This document shows positions 1-6,048 of a stretch of 6,575 nucleotides of DNA, piece after piece. Origin of the DNA: Chloroflexota bacterium (GTDB taxonomy: Bacteria; Chloroflexota; Anaerolineae; Promineifilales; Promineifilaceae). Position 1 is the first letter of the stretch. Each line of letters starts with the position of its first letter. The position numbers and the translations under genes are program-made. The notes under the pieces are model-generated. The model did no database searches and was not told the origin of the DNA. It saw nothing but the letters and a program-made list of their open reading frames with translations. The stretch lies in assembly GCA_024278255.1 (NCBI GenBank), contig JAJRTP010000284.1, positions 1-6,575 of the forward strand, read 5' to 3'.

Positions 1-1226
1 CTATTGGCTACAGCCCGGAAATAGAGGTGGATTTGGGATTGTATATCAACGGAGATGAGGTTGAAAGCCGGGCCAAACAGCGTCAGGGGTTTCCTCTTGA
101 GGCGGGTGATTCTCTGCTGCTTTGTTCTGACGGCCTGATTAAAGATCGTCCTGACAAGAAGGGTCAGTTCGTCAACGATGAGGAAATCGCCAAAATTGTC
201 AGCCGAAACGATGCGGAAAAAGCAGCCCAACTTCTGGTCAATAAAGCATTGTCCCGTAAGGCAGACGACAATGTAAGTGCGATTGTTCTGAAGATGCCTG
301 GCAGCAAAAAGAGCGGCTCTTGTATGCTTACGGCCGTGCGTGCCCTTCTCGGTTTGTTTCTGATTGCTTTATTGGCATTGTTTGGCTTTGCTATATTGTC
401 CAGAGATGAGTTGGCAGCTCAATCCGGCTCGCAGCCATCTCCCGCCGCTCAAATTGTTGCGAGTAATACGGCCGTACCCACAGAAATCCCACCAGCCAAA
501 CGCCAACCCCTCGAAATAAAAACAGGCCCGGAAAGCAATTTGTACCTGAATGGCGCCCCCCTGACAGAGCAGAAAATATACCCCTTTCAAATCCTGGAAA
601 GCAAATCGGGTGTCAGCCAGATCGGCCTGGGCGATGACATACAGATTTATCTGGATGCCGGCGCTGCAATCAAATTTCTACTACCGGAAAACGATGAGGC
701 TGGCGTCATTATAGAACTACAAAACGGATGGTTGATTGTGTTCACAAATGAAAGGACGGTCAAAGTGACAAACAGTTCGGGTTATCAAGCCATCCTGACA
801 GATGGGTTAATGGCTATTTACTACAAAGAATCTCCATTTTCCCACGTTGTACAATGCTTGAAACCAAAAAGGGCAAATAGCAGATCGTGTATTTTTAGGG
901 AAGATGGTCAAGAAGATATTGATGTAAGCCCCGGTGATCAACTTTCCATAGCAGAAGGAAAACCGACTTCGGGAGTGGCTGATTATGCTACACCGAACGC
1001 AATAGCCCCTGCTATCGTCCCCTCCGCAACAGCTACACCAACATCCACAACCCGCCCCACTGCTACGTTTCGCCCCACAAACACACCCACGCCCATACCG
1101 ACAACGACGCCTACGCCAGAGGGAACAATTACCGTTACTCAAACGGCAACGGCCACAGCTACGGTGACACAAACGGCCGTTGCCGCCACACCAACCGTTA
1201 CCCCCATAGGAACACCCTACCCGTAG
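1..1226 (+). CDS. Membrane-anchored PP2C-type Ser/Thr phosphatase with extracytoplasmic FecR-like domain (5' end missing)
   Basis: The reading frame is open to the left edge (first full codon at base 3), so only the last 407 residues are seen; the GTG at 27 is unlikely to be the true start because it falls inside the catalytic domain. Residues about 35-97 match the C-terminal part of PP2C phosphatases: LLLCSDGL, with the metal-binding Asp at 43, and ADDNVSAIVL, with Asp88/Asp89-Asn90. A short basic stretch leads to one membrane helix at about 114-132. Outside it, residues about 173-320 resemble a FecR domain (beta-rich, IIELQNGWLIV, then VSPGDQLSI near the end) with two cysteines that could form a disulfide. 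The last ~80 residues are a P/T-rich tail. Known: PP2C enzymes remove phosphate from Ser/Thr, usually opposing a Hanks-type kinase. Inferred: it opposes the kinase encoded 63 nt downstream, and the FecR-like part senses or binds something at the cell surface. No terminator is seen between the two genes. Confidence 0.88.
   Translation, partial: IGYSPEIEVDLGLYINGDEVESRAKQRQGFPLEAGDSLLLCSDGLIKDRPDKKGQFVNDEEIAKIVSRNDAEKAAQLLVNKALSRKADDNVSAIVLKMPGSKKSGSCMLTAVRALLGLFLIALLALFGFAILSRDELAAQSGSQPSPAAQIVASNTAVPTEIPPAKRQPLEIKTGPESNLYLNGAPLTEQKIYPFQILESKSGVSQIGLGDDIQIYLDAGAAIKFLLPENDEAGVIIELQNGWLIVFTNERTVKVTNSSGYQAILTDGLMAIYYKESPFSHVVQCLKPKRANSRSCIFREDGQEDIDVSPGDQLSIAEGKPTSGVADYATPNAIAPAIVPSATATPTSTTRPTATFRPTNTPTPIPTTTPTPEGTITVTQTATATATVTQTAVAATPTVTPIGTPYP
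1131..1184 (+). repeat. Imperfect tandem repeat coding TVTQTA in the P/T-rich tail
   Basis: Two related 24-nt units, at 1131-1154 and 1161-1184, both encode T-V-T-Q-T-A followed by Thr/Ala/Val residues. The second unit carries one of the ACGGCCGT octamers. This looks like a recent local duplication in a low-complexity, probably surface-exposed tail. Confidence 0.5.
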
Positions 1227-1278
1227 CTAATATTTCCGTTAATCCGTGTATCCAGCCTGACTTGCCCGGCAAATTGTC

Positions 1279-1285
1279 AAAGGAG
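1279..1285 (+). promoter_or_regulatory. Ribosome binding site of the kinase gene
   Basis: AAAGGAG lies 4 nt before the ATG at 1290 and fixes that codon as the start. The spacing is slightly short, but the match to the Shine-Dalgarno core is strong. Confidence 0.75.
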
Positions 1286-1289
1286 TACC

Positions 1290-3272
1290 ATGGAACAACC
1301 TAAAACATTCGGACGATACCAAATCGAGAAAGAGGTAGATCGAGGCGGCGCAGGTATTGTTTTCCTGGCCCATGATCCCCGTATGAACCGCAAGGTAGCT
1401 ATCAAAATCCTCCGGCAGCATATTGCAGACGATTCTTCCCTTCGGGATCGCTTTCATCAGGAAGCCGAGATGATTGCCGTGCTGGAACATCCTGCCATTG
1501 TGCCTGTTTATGATTTCGGCGAGGAGGATGGTAGTTTGTACCTGGTCATGCGGTATATGCCGGGCAAATCCTTAGCCGACCGTCTGCAAAACGAAACCCT
1601 CTCTGAAACTGAAGTCATCAAAATAACACAACGTGTCAGTTCCGCTTTGGAAGAAGCACACAATCATGTACCTGCCATTACTCATAGAGACTTAAAACCG
1701 GGTAACGTCCTCTTTGATGGGCAAGGTCACGCCTATCTGACAGATTTCGGCATTGCCAAACAGGGAGAAGGAAACATGACGGCCACAGGGATGGTTTTAG
1801 GCACCCCCGGTTATATGAGTCCGGAACAGGTACAAGGCAAGGAAGGTGTGGATTATCGTAGTGATATTTATTCATTAGGTGTCATTCTGTTTGAAATGCT
1901 GGCTGGACAACTGCCGTTTCAAGGAGATACACCTATCGAGCAAGCAATGGCCCGTCTATTAGAGCCTCCCCCTGACATCAGAACGTTTAACGCCAATGTA
2001 AATCCGCAATGGAATCATATTATCCAGCAGGCGATGAGGAAGGAGAAAAGCGAACGTTACCAATCGGTAGCTGAGTTTTTACAGGATGTCAATCGGATAG
2101 CCATAGAAAAATACCAGACGCCAGTCCCCACGCAGCTAGACCAAAGAGCTAATACGCCACCCGTTAAGTCTGATGGGCTGAAATGGGCGGGTATAGCTGT
2201 GGCGGGATTGCTGCTATTGTTGCTGGCAGGGTTCATCTGGCGCAACAGCCAGACCCCTCCCATCCCAGAACCCACGCAGACAATTGTTGTTGCAGATGTT
2301 CCCGAAATTGCGGCAATACCCATACCCTCGCCAACCGATTCTGTTTTAGCAACCTCTACCAGATTATCTCTGTCGGCTACAGACTCTCCGCCAACGGTGG
2401 CAGAGTCACTGGTAAACATACCGCTTCCTTCTGCAACAAACACAGCGCAGCCGGAAAATACGATTCCGCCGGCGCTGCCAATCATAATAACGAGAGAAAA
2501 GGACAGAGCGCCTATGATCCAGATACCGGCTGCTACTTTTCTGATGGGCGCGGCCGATACCGATGAAGATGCGCTACCCCATGAACGGCCGTCACACGAG
2601 GTCACGCTCGATGCTTTTTATATTGATCAATATGAAATCACCGTAGCCCAATACGCTCGCTTCCTGAATGAAAATGGCGGTTATGTAAGCAAATGTGCTG
2701 CATTTACCTGTCTGGCAACCAGCTTTGAAATATTTAGGAGTCATCTGACTAAAAATGACGATACAGATGAATTTGTGGCTGAACCAGGATTTGAAAAATA
2801 CCCCATCAACAGTGTCAGTTGGTTTGGCGCCGCGGAGTATTGCCGTTGGGCTGGGGCACAACTTCCCACAGAAGCGGAATGGGAATTGGCGGCTCGTGGC
2901 ACGGACGGCCGTCTCTATCCCTGGGGGAACGATCTGCCTGATAACGGCCGTGCCGTGTTCGGCAGCACCTTTAACGACTTGCAGCCGGTGGATGCGCTGC
3001 CTGCCGGAGCAAGTCCCTACAGGGTCTTTAACCTGGCCGGAAATGTATGGGAATGGGTAAAAGACGAGTACAGCGAGACATATTATCAGGAAAGCCCGGC
3101 CAACAATCCCGTTAACACATCAGATATTCGCGTCAACCCCAAAGTGCTGCGGGGTGGCGGGTATGACAGCCCCGCCACCGAGCTGCGTACAACAAGCCGC
3201 AGTTTCATCGAACCCATAAAATTTCGGGACATCCCCGCCATCGGGTTCCGCTGCGCAATGCAGTCTAATTAG
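1290..3272 (+). CDS. Transmembrane Hanks-type Ser/Thr kinase with extracytoplasmic FGE/SUMF1-like domain
   Basis: 660 residues. The kinase domain (about 8-275) is complete: glycine loop RGGAG at 18-22, VAIK with Lys39, a likely helix-C Glu58, HRDLKPGN with catalytic Asp134, DFG at 152-154 and GTPGYMSPE at 171-179. All key residues are present, so it should be active. After a short linker there is one membrane helix (about 299-317), then a P/S/T-rich stalk to about 405. Residues 408-658 are an FGE-sulfatase (SUMF1) fold: the start IPAATFLMG, then GNVWEW at 584-589, LRGGGY at 620-625 and a terminal GFRCA. At the place where formylglycine-generating enzymes hold their two catalytic cysteines (after GG-S-Y), this protein has YDSPATEL with no cysteine, so oxidation of a sulfatase cysteine is unlikely; the domain is better read as a binding or sensor module. 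Kinase-FGE fusions are known (for example chlamydial Pkn1). It probably shares an operon and targets with the upstream PP2C phosphatase. Confidence 0.93.
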   Translation: MEQPKTFGRYQIEKEVDRGGAGIVFLAHDPRMNRKVAIKILRQHIADDSSLRDRFHQEAEMIAVLEHPAIVPVYDFGEEDGSLYLVMRYMPGKSLADRLQNETLSETEVIKITQRVSSALEEAHNHVPAITHRDLKPGNVLFDGQGHAYLTDFGIAKQGEGNMTATGMVLGTPGYMSPEQVQGKEGVDYRSDIYSLGVILFEMLAGQLPFQGDTPIEQAMARLLEPPPDIRTFNANVNPQWNHIIQQAMRKEKSERYQSVAEFLQDVNRIAIEKYQTPVPTQLDQRANTPPVKSDGLKWAGIAVAGLLLLLLAGFIWRNSQTPPIPEPTQTIVVADVPEIAAIPIPSPTDSVLATSTRLSLSATDSPPTVAESLVNIPLPSATNTAQPENTIPPALPIIITREKDRAPMIQIPAATFLMGAADTDEDALPHERPSHEVTLDAFYIDQYEITVAQYARFLNENGGYVSKCAAFTCLATSFEIFRSHLTKNDDTDEFVAEPGFEKYPINSVSWFGAAEYCRWAGAQLPTEAEWELAARGTDGRLYPWGNDLPDNGRAVFGSTFNDLQPVDALPAGASPYRVFNLAGNVWEWVKDEYSETYYQESPANNPVNTSDIRVNPKVLRGGGYDSPATELRTTSRSFIEPIKFRDIPAIGFRCAMQSN

Positions 3273-3305
3273 ACGTATTTAGGGAATGATCTGAATAAAT
3301 TTATA

Positions 3306-3458
3306 ATGCTATCAGAGAAATCAATTGGCGATCTGACGCAAATGACGATTGATAATCTGAGAGAACTCAATATAATGCGGGCTGAAATTCGGGTGAGCAA
3401 ATACAAGGAATTATGGGAAAGACAGGAAGAGATGCACGGCCGTCTGAAGTTACATTGA
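3306..3458 (+). CDS. Possible 50-residue helical protein, unrecognised
   Basis: An ATG-to-TGA frame in the spacer between the kinase and aldolase genes. It begins MLSEKSIGDLTQ and ends EEMHGRLKLH; the composition (many Glu, Arg, Lys, Leu, Met, Ile and no Pro or Cys) would suit one long amphipathic helix, and it carries one ACGGCCGT octamer read as H-G-R. Against it: no Shine-Dalgarno sequence at normal distance (the nearest, AGGGA at 3281-3285, is 20 nt away), and a good promoter for the downstream gene lies inside it. No family is recognised. It is either a real small gene co-transcribed with the kinase or a chance open frame. Confidence 0.3.
   Translation: MLSEKSIGDLTQMTIDNLRELNIMRAEIRVSKYKELWERQEEMHGRLKLH
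3349..3376 (+). promoter_or_regulatory. Probable sigma70-type promoter for the aldolase gene
   Basis: TTGATA (3349-3354; 5 of 6 consensus bases) and TATAAT (3371-3376; 6 of 6) are separated by 16 nt. The predicted transcription start near 3383 gives a leader of about 97 nt before the ATG at 3480. A second TATAAT at 3302-3307 has no convincing -35 box. Confidence 0.55.
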
Positions 3459-3465
3459 ACTTGAT

Positions 3466-3472
3466 GAAGAGG
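3466..3472 (+). promoter_or_regulatory. Ribosome binding site of the aldolase gene
   Basis: GAAGAGG lies 7 nt before the ATG at 3480, supporting that start. Confidence 0.65.
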
Positions 3473-3479
3473 TACTTTC

Positions 3480-4232
3480 ATGGCGCTTGATTTTCGCAGC
3501 CGGTTGTTGGCCGGTGAATTGTTGATTGGCACGATGCTGACTTTGCCCTCGCCGGAAATTGCGGAGATGATGGGGCTGGTTGGGTTTGATTGGCTGTTTG
3601 TGGATGGGGAACACAGCGCTTTGGGAACGCGGGAGATGCAGGCGCTTTTGCAGGGGGCGGGGCGGGATACGGCCGTCATCATTCGTCTGGAATCAGATAG
3701 CAATACGGCCGTCAAAAAAGCGCTGGACATTGGTGCGGCCGGCATCATTGTGCCCCAGGCCAACTCCGCAGAGCAAGCGGAACGGGTGGTGCGCCGGGCC
3801 GAATATCCGCCGATGGGAATACGGGGTGTGGGAGTGACGCGGGCGCACGGGTACGGGCTGCATTTTGCCAATTATGTGGCGCGGGCGAATGAGACGACGG
3901 CCGTTATCATTCAGGTGGAGCATGTGACGGCCGTAGCCGCCATTGAAAAAATCGTGCGTGTACCCGGTATTGATGCCGTGTTTGTCGGTCCTTACGATTT
4001 GTCCGCCAGTATGGGCAAAATGGGGCAGGTGGCTGACGCCGAGGTTAAATCGGCCATTGACCGGGTGACCCAGGTGTGCCTGGCGGCTGATATGCGGCTG
4101 GGGATTTTTGGCCTGTCAGCGGAGGCGGTACGGCCGTATATTGATCAGGGCTACACCTTGATTACGGCCGGGATGGATATGCGTTTACTGGGTCAGGCGG
4201 CGCAAAATCTTCTGGCAGTTTTGCAAGCGTAG
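3480..4232 (+). CDS. HpcH/HpaI-family class II (metal-dependent) 2-oxo-acid aldolase
   Basis: 250 residues, close to the usual 250-265 of the family, so complete. The TIM-barrel features of HpaI-type aldolases are in place: FVDGEHS with catalytic His45 (the same number as in E. coli HpaI), Arg69 in VIIRLE for binding the oxo-acid, GIIVPQ at 88-93, the metal ligand Glu147 in IIQVEH and the second ligand Asp173 in FVGPYDLSASMG. Known: these cytosolic enzymes reversibly cleave 4-hydroxy-2-oxo acids to pyruvate and an aldehyde, typically using Mg2+, Mn2+ or Co2+. Relatives include 4-hydroxy-2-oxoheptanedioate aldolase (HpaI), 2-keto-3-deoxy-rhamnonate aldolase (RhmA) and 5-keto-4-deoxy-glucarate aldolase (GarL); sequence alone does not settle the substrate, and no pathway neighbours help. 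It has its own promoter and is followed by a long spacer, so it is probably transcribed alone. It holds five ACGGCCGT octamers, the densest gene in the window. Confidence 0.9.
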   Translation: MALDFRSRLLAGELLIGTMLTLPSPEIAEMMGLVGFDWLFVDGEHSALGTREMQALLQGAGRDTAVIIRLESDSNTAVKKALDIGAAGIIVPQANSAEQAERVVRRAEYPPMGIRGVGVTRAHGYGLHFANYVARANETTAVIIQVEHVTAVAAIEKIVRVPGIDAVFVGPYDLSASMGKMGQVADAEVKSAIDRVTQVCLAADMRLGIFGLSAEAVRPYIDQGYTLITAGMDMRLLGQAAQNLLAVLQA

Positions 4233-4256
4233 ACACACGCGGCTTCTACGGCTGGT

Positions 4257-4285
4257 TTGACCAATATCGGCGCCTGTTCTATAAT
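4257..4285 (+). promoter_or_regulatory. Near-consensus sigma70-type promoter
   Basis: TTGACC (4257-4262; 5 of 6 consensus bases), exactly 17 nt of spacer, then TATAAT (4280-4285; 6 of 6). It starts 25 nt after the aldolase stop codon and points at the CNNM genes. This is the best promoter match seen in the window. Confidence 0.7.
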
Positions 4286-4446
4286 TTTTCCAGCCCCACT
4301 TTATTGGGTTAGGAACATATAAAAAGAGATGCAGAAACGGCGTAACTGATCTGATGATTTTATGATGATTGGCTGTTTCTGTTGGATTGTAAGCGACATG
4401 ATCGAAATGTCAGACAAAAGAATAATGAGACCACATTGTTATGTGC

Positions 4447-4510
4447 CTGGTCGTCAGGGGGAGTCGCCTTGTTGACCGAGCCTAGCGCGGACCCGCCTGA
4501 GCCTGACCAG
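4447..4510 (+). other. Possible RNA stem in the long leader
   Basis: CTGGTC (4447-4452) plus AGG (4456-4458) can pair with CCT (4502-4504) plus GACCAG (4505-4510): nine base pairs with a 3-nt bulge, closing a G/C-rich loop of 43 nt that itself contains a short GCG/CGC hairpin (4487-4496). The loop includes GGGAGTCGCC and CGCCTGAG, faintly reminiscent of the yybP-ykoY (Mn2+) riboswitch core, but it is too short and too divergent for that call. Confidence 0.25.
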
Positions 4511-4570
4511 CCATCCCCACAGCCGAAAAATCACCTGTTACTGAAATTTCTTATTTGCGGAGTAGGACGT

Positions 4571-4645
4571 ATGGCCTTCTTTACGGCCGTATCCCCTGCC
4601 TGTTTGCCCAGGAAGTTCAACTTCTCTGAGAAGTTGAACTTCTGA
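4571..4645 (+). CDS. Possible 24-residue leader peptide ahead of the CNNM gene
   Basis: The frame starts at an ATG preceded by GGAG (4559-4562, 8 nt spacing) and AGGA, begins MAFFTAVSPACLP and ends FNFSEKLNF. The codons for the last residues are the 31-nt palindrome, and its TGA (4643-4645) lies 8 nt before the ATG of the next gene. That gene has no Shine-Dalgarno sequence of its own, so re-initiation after this peptide is possible. It may equally be a chance frame across a palindrome. Confidence 0.25.
   Translation: MAFFTAVSPACLPRKFNFSEKLNF
4612..4642. repeat. 31-nt perfect nested palindrome just before the CNNM gene
   Basis: Two 15-nt arms (4612-4626 and 4628-4642) are perfectly complementary around a single T at 4627. 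Each arm holds a smaller palindrome: GAAGTTCAACTTC (4612-4624) and GAAGTTGAACTTC (4630-4642), each GAAGTT-N-AACTTC, separated by TCTGA. As RNA it could fold into a 14-bp hairpin ending 11 nt before the start codon at 4654. No T-tract follows on either strand, so it does not look like an ordinary terminator. It could be a double operator, an attenuator-like hairpin over the translation start, or a copy of a dispersed repeat. Confidence 0.85.
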
Positions 4646-4653
4646 TAAATCTG

Positions 4654-6048
4654 ATGACTATTATCCTTATCCTCGTTGTTGTCACCATCATGATCTTGTT
4701 TAATGCCCTGTACGTGGCGGCTGAATTTTCCACCGTTTCCTCGCGGCGTACCCGCATTGACCAGATGGCTGGCAGCGGCAATCGTATGGCCCAAATCCTC
4801 AGCCCCATCGTCAACGACAGCAAAAAGCTGGACGCCTACGTGGCGACCTGCCAGATTGGTATCACCCTTTCCTCTCTGGTTTTGGGCGCTTACGGTCAGA
4901 ATGTCATTGCCCAATGGTTGAGCGGCCCCCTCAATAGTCTGATCATTTTTTCTTTGCCGCTGTTGACCCGCTTGGGTCTGGACAGTTCCCAGGCATCCGG
5001 GGTGCTGGCTCATTCGGTGGCTGTGCTGATAGTGCTGGCTTTCATCACGACGTTACAAGTCATATTTGGCGAACTGTTTCCTAAATCGGTGGCTGTTCAA
5101 TACCCGGAAAAGATGGCTTTAGCCGTTGTGACGCCGATGCGTATTTCGCAGGTGCTTTTTTGGCCGCTCACAGTATTGTTTAACGGCAGCGGCCGTTTAC
5201 TGCTGCGGCTGATGGGAAGGGATTTTGTCGGCGAAGCAGCCCATGCCCATTCCCCGGAGGAAATTGAACTGCTGGTCACCGAAAGCCACCATCATCAAAA
5301 ACTGACGACGGAGGAGCGGCTGCTGCTGCGCAACGCTTTCCGTTTGCGGGAATTAACGGCGCGTCAGGTCATGCTTCATCGCACCAAGCTGGTGGCTGCC
5401 CCGGAGGACAGTACGGTCACCGAGATCATCAATCTTTCTCTGCAACATGGTTTGTCCCGCATCCCTATTTACCGGGAAACGATTGATGATATTGTGGGCT
5501 TTGTCCACATCAAGGATATTTTTCGCTTGTATATTAATGAAGAGACAGACCCCTGCCAGGTGCTGCGCGATGCGTTGTATGTGCCAGAGACGATGCCGGT
5601 CAATGAATTGTGGGAAAAGCTCAATGCCGGCGGCCAATATATCGCCATTGTCTTTGATGAATATGGCGGCACGGCCGGTCTGATTACCCTGGAAGATTTG
5701 ATTGAGGAGGTTTTTGGCGAGCTGCAGGATGAGTTTGATGATGAGATGGCCTTGATTTCGCGGGACAAGGACGGCCGTATCTACCTGCGCGGCGATTTGT
5801 TAGTTGCAGACGTCAACGAGTACCTGGAACTGGACTTACCGGAAGATCATGATACGTTGAGCGGTCTGGTTATCAGTGAGTTGGAGCGTAAGCCAAAGGT
5901 TGGCGACGAGATTGAAATTGGTAAGGTCAACATCCGCGTTGAGTCTCTGGCTGACCCCGGCGTTTCCGAAATTTCTTTACTGCTGCCGCCCCAGGAGCAG
6001 GAAGATGAGGACGTCTTTATAGAGTGGGAGTTAGGCGAGCATGATTAA
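4654..6048 (+). CDS. CNNM/CorC-family membrane protein (DUF21, CBS pair, CorC_HlyC domain)
   Basis: 464 residues, full length for the family. The DUF21/CNNM membrane domain covers about 1-190, with hydrophobic segments at about 2-23, 68-92, 119-139 and 151-178, the N-terminal NALYVAAEFS and the signature GELFPKS at 139-145. Two CBS motifs follow (about 243-292 and 305-355); the second ends in DEYGGTAGLITLEDLIEEVFGE (335-356), highly typical of the family. Residues about 370-448 form the CorC_HlyC (transporter-associated) domain, then an acidic tail. Known: bacterial members act in Mg2+/Co2+ export or homeostasis, with the CBS pair binding nucleotides such as ATP; older names (hemolysin, HlyC, TlyC) are misleading. 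The ATG at 4654 is preferred because the first membrane helix begins there and an in-frame stop lies at 4627; no Shine-Dalgarno sequence precedes it. It overlaps the next gene by 8 nt. Confidence 0.93.
   Translation: MTIILILVVVTIMILFNALYVAAEFSTVSSRRTRIDQMAGSGNRMAQILSPIVNDSKKLDAYVATCQIGITLSSLVLGAYGQNVIAQWLSGPLNSLIIFSLPLLTRLGLDSSQASGVLAHSVAVLIVLAFITTLQVIFGELFPKSVAVQYPEKMALAVVTPMRISQVLFWPLTVLFNGSGRLLLRLMGRDFVGEAAHAHSPEEIELLVTESHHHQKLTTEERLLLRNAFRLRELTARQVMLHRTKLVAAPEDSTVTEIINLSLQHGLSRIPIYRETIDDIVGFVHIKDIFRLYINEETDPCQVLRDALYVPETMPVNELWEKLNAGGQYIAIVFDEYGGTAGLITLEDLIEEVFGELQDEFDDEMALISRDKDGRIYLRGDLLVADVNEYLELDLPEDHDTLSGLVISELERKPKVGDEIEIGKVNIRVESLADPGVSEISLLLPPQEQEDEDVFIEWELGEHD

Larger units (their letters stand above)
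4233..4653. other. 421-nt spacer, probably the control region of the CNNM gene pair
   Basis: No convincing full-size gene is present. It holds, in order, a near-consensus promoter (4257-4285), an A/T-rich stretch with only tiny open frames, a possible RNA stem (4447-4510), a possible leader-peptide frame (4571-4645) containing an ACGGCCGT octamer, and a 31-nt palindrome (4612-4642). No tRNA, terminator with a T-tract or known riboswitch could be identified. If the promoter is used, the transcript start near 4292 gives a leader of about 360 nt. Confidence 0.6.

Noticed and set aside
807..1172. Cys/Arg-rich 121-codon open frame on the minus strand
   Set aside because: Mirror of the Thr/Pro-rich tail of the phosphatase; its composition is an artefact of that repeat-like coding.
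2057..2605. 182-codon open frame on the minus strand
   Set aside because: Mirror of the P/S/T-rich stalk of the kinase; low-complexity coding often leaves the opposite strand open.
2511..3272. FGE-like domain as a target of a diversity-generating retroelement
   Set aside because: FGE-fold proteins are known targets, but no reverse transcriptase or template repeat is present in the window and no adenine-specific variation can be seen from one sequence.
3269..3871. 200-codon open frame on the minus strand
   Set aside because: It lies mostly opposite the clearly conserved aldolase gene, and its Ser/Arg/Pro-rich product resembles no family.
4292..4310. Terminator hairpin after the aldolase gene
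   Set aside because: Only a 4-bp CCCA/TGGG stem without a T-tract.
4447..4510. yybP-ykoY (Mn2+) riboswitch
   Set aside because: Only short fragments resemble the core; the enclosed 43 nt are too few for the required helices. Kept as an unnamed stem only.
4382..4645. 87-codon open frame starting at TTG in the spacer
   Set aside because: Weak start, low-complexity composition and no recognisable family; only its last 24 codons, from the ATG at 4571, have a plausible ribosome site.
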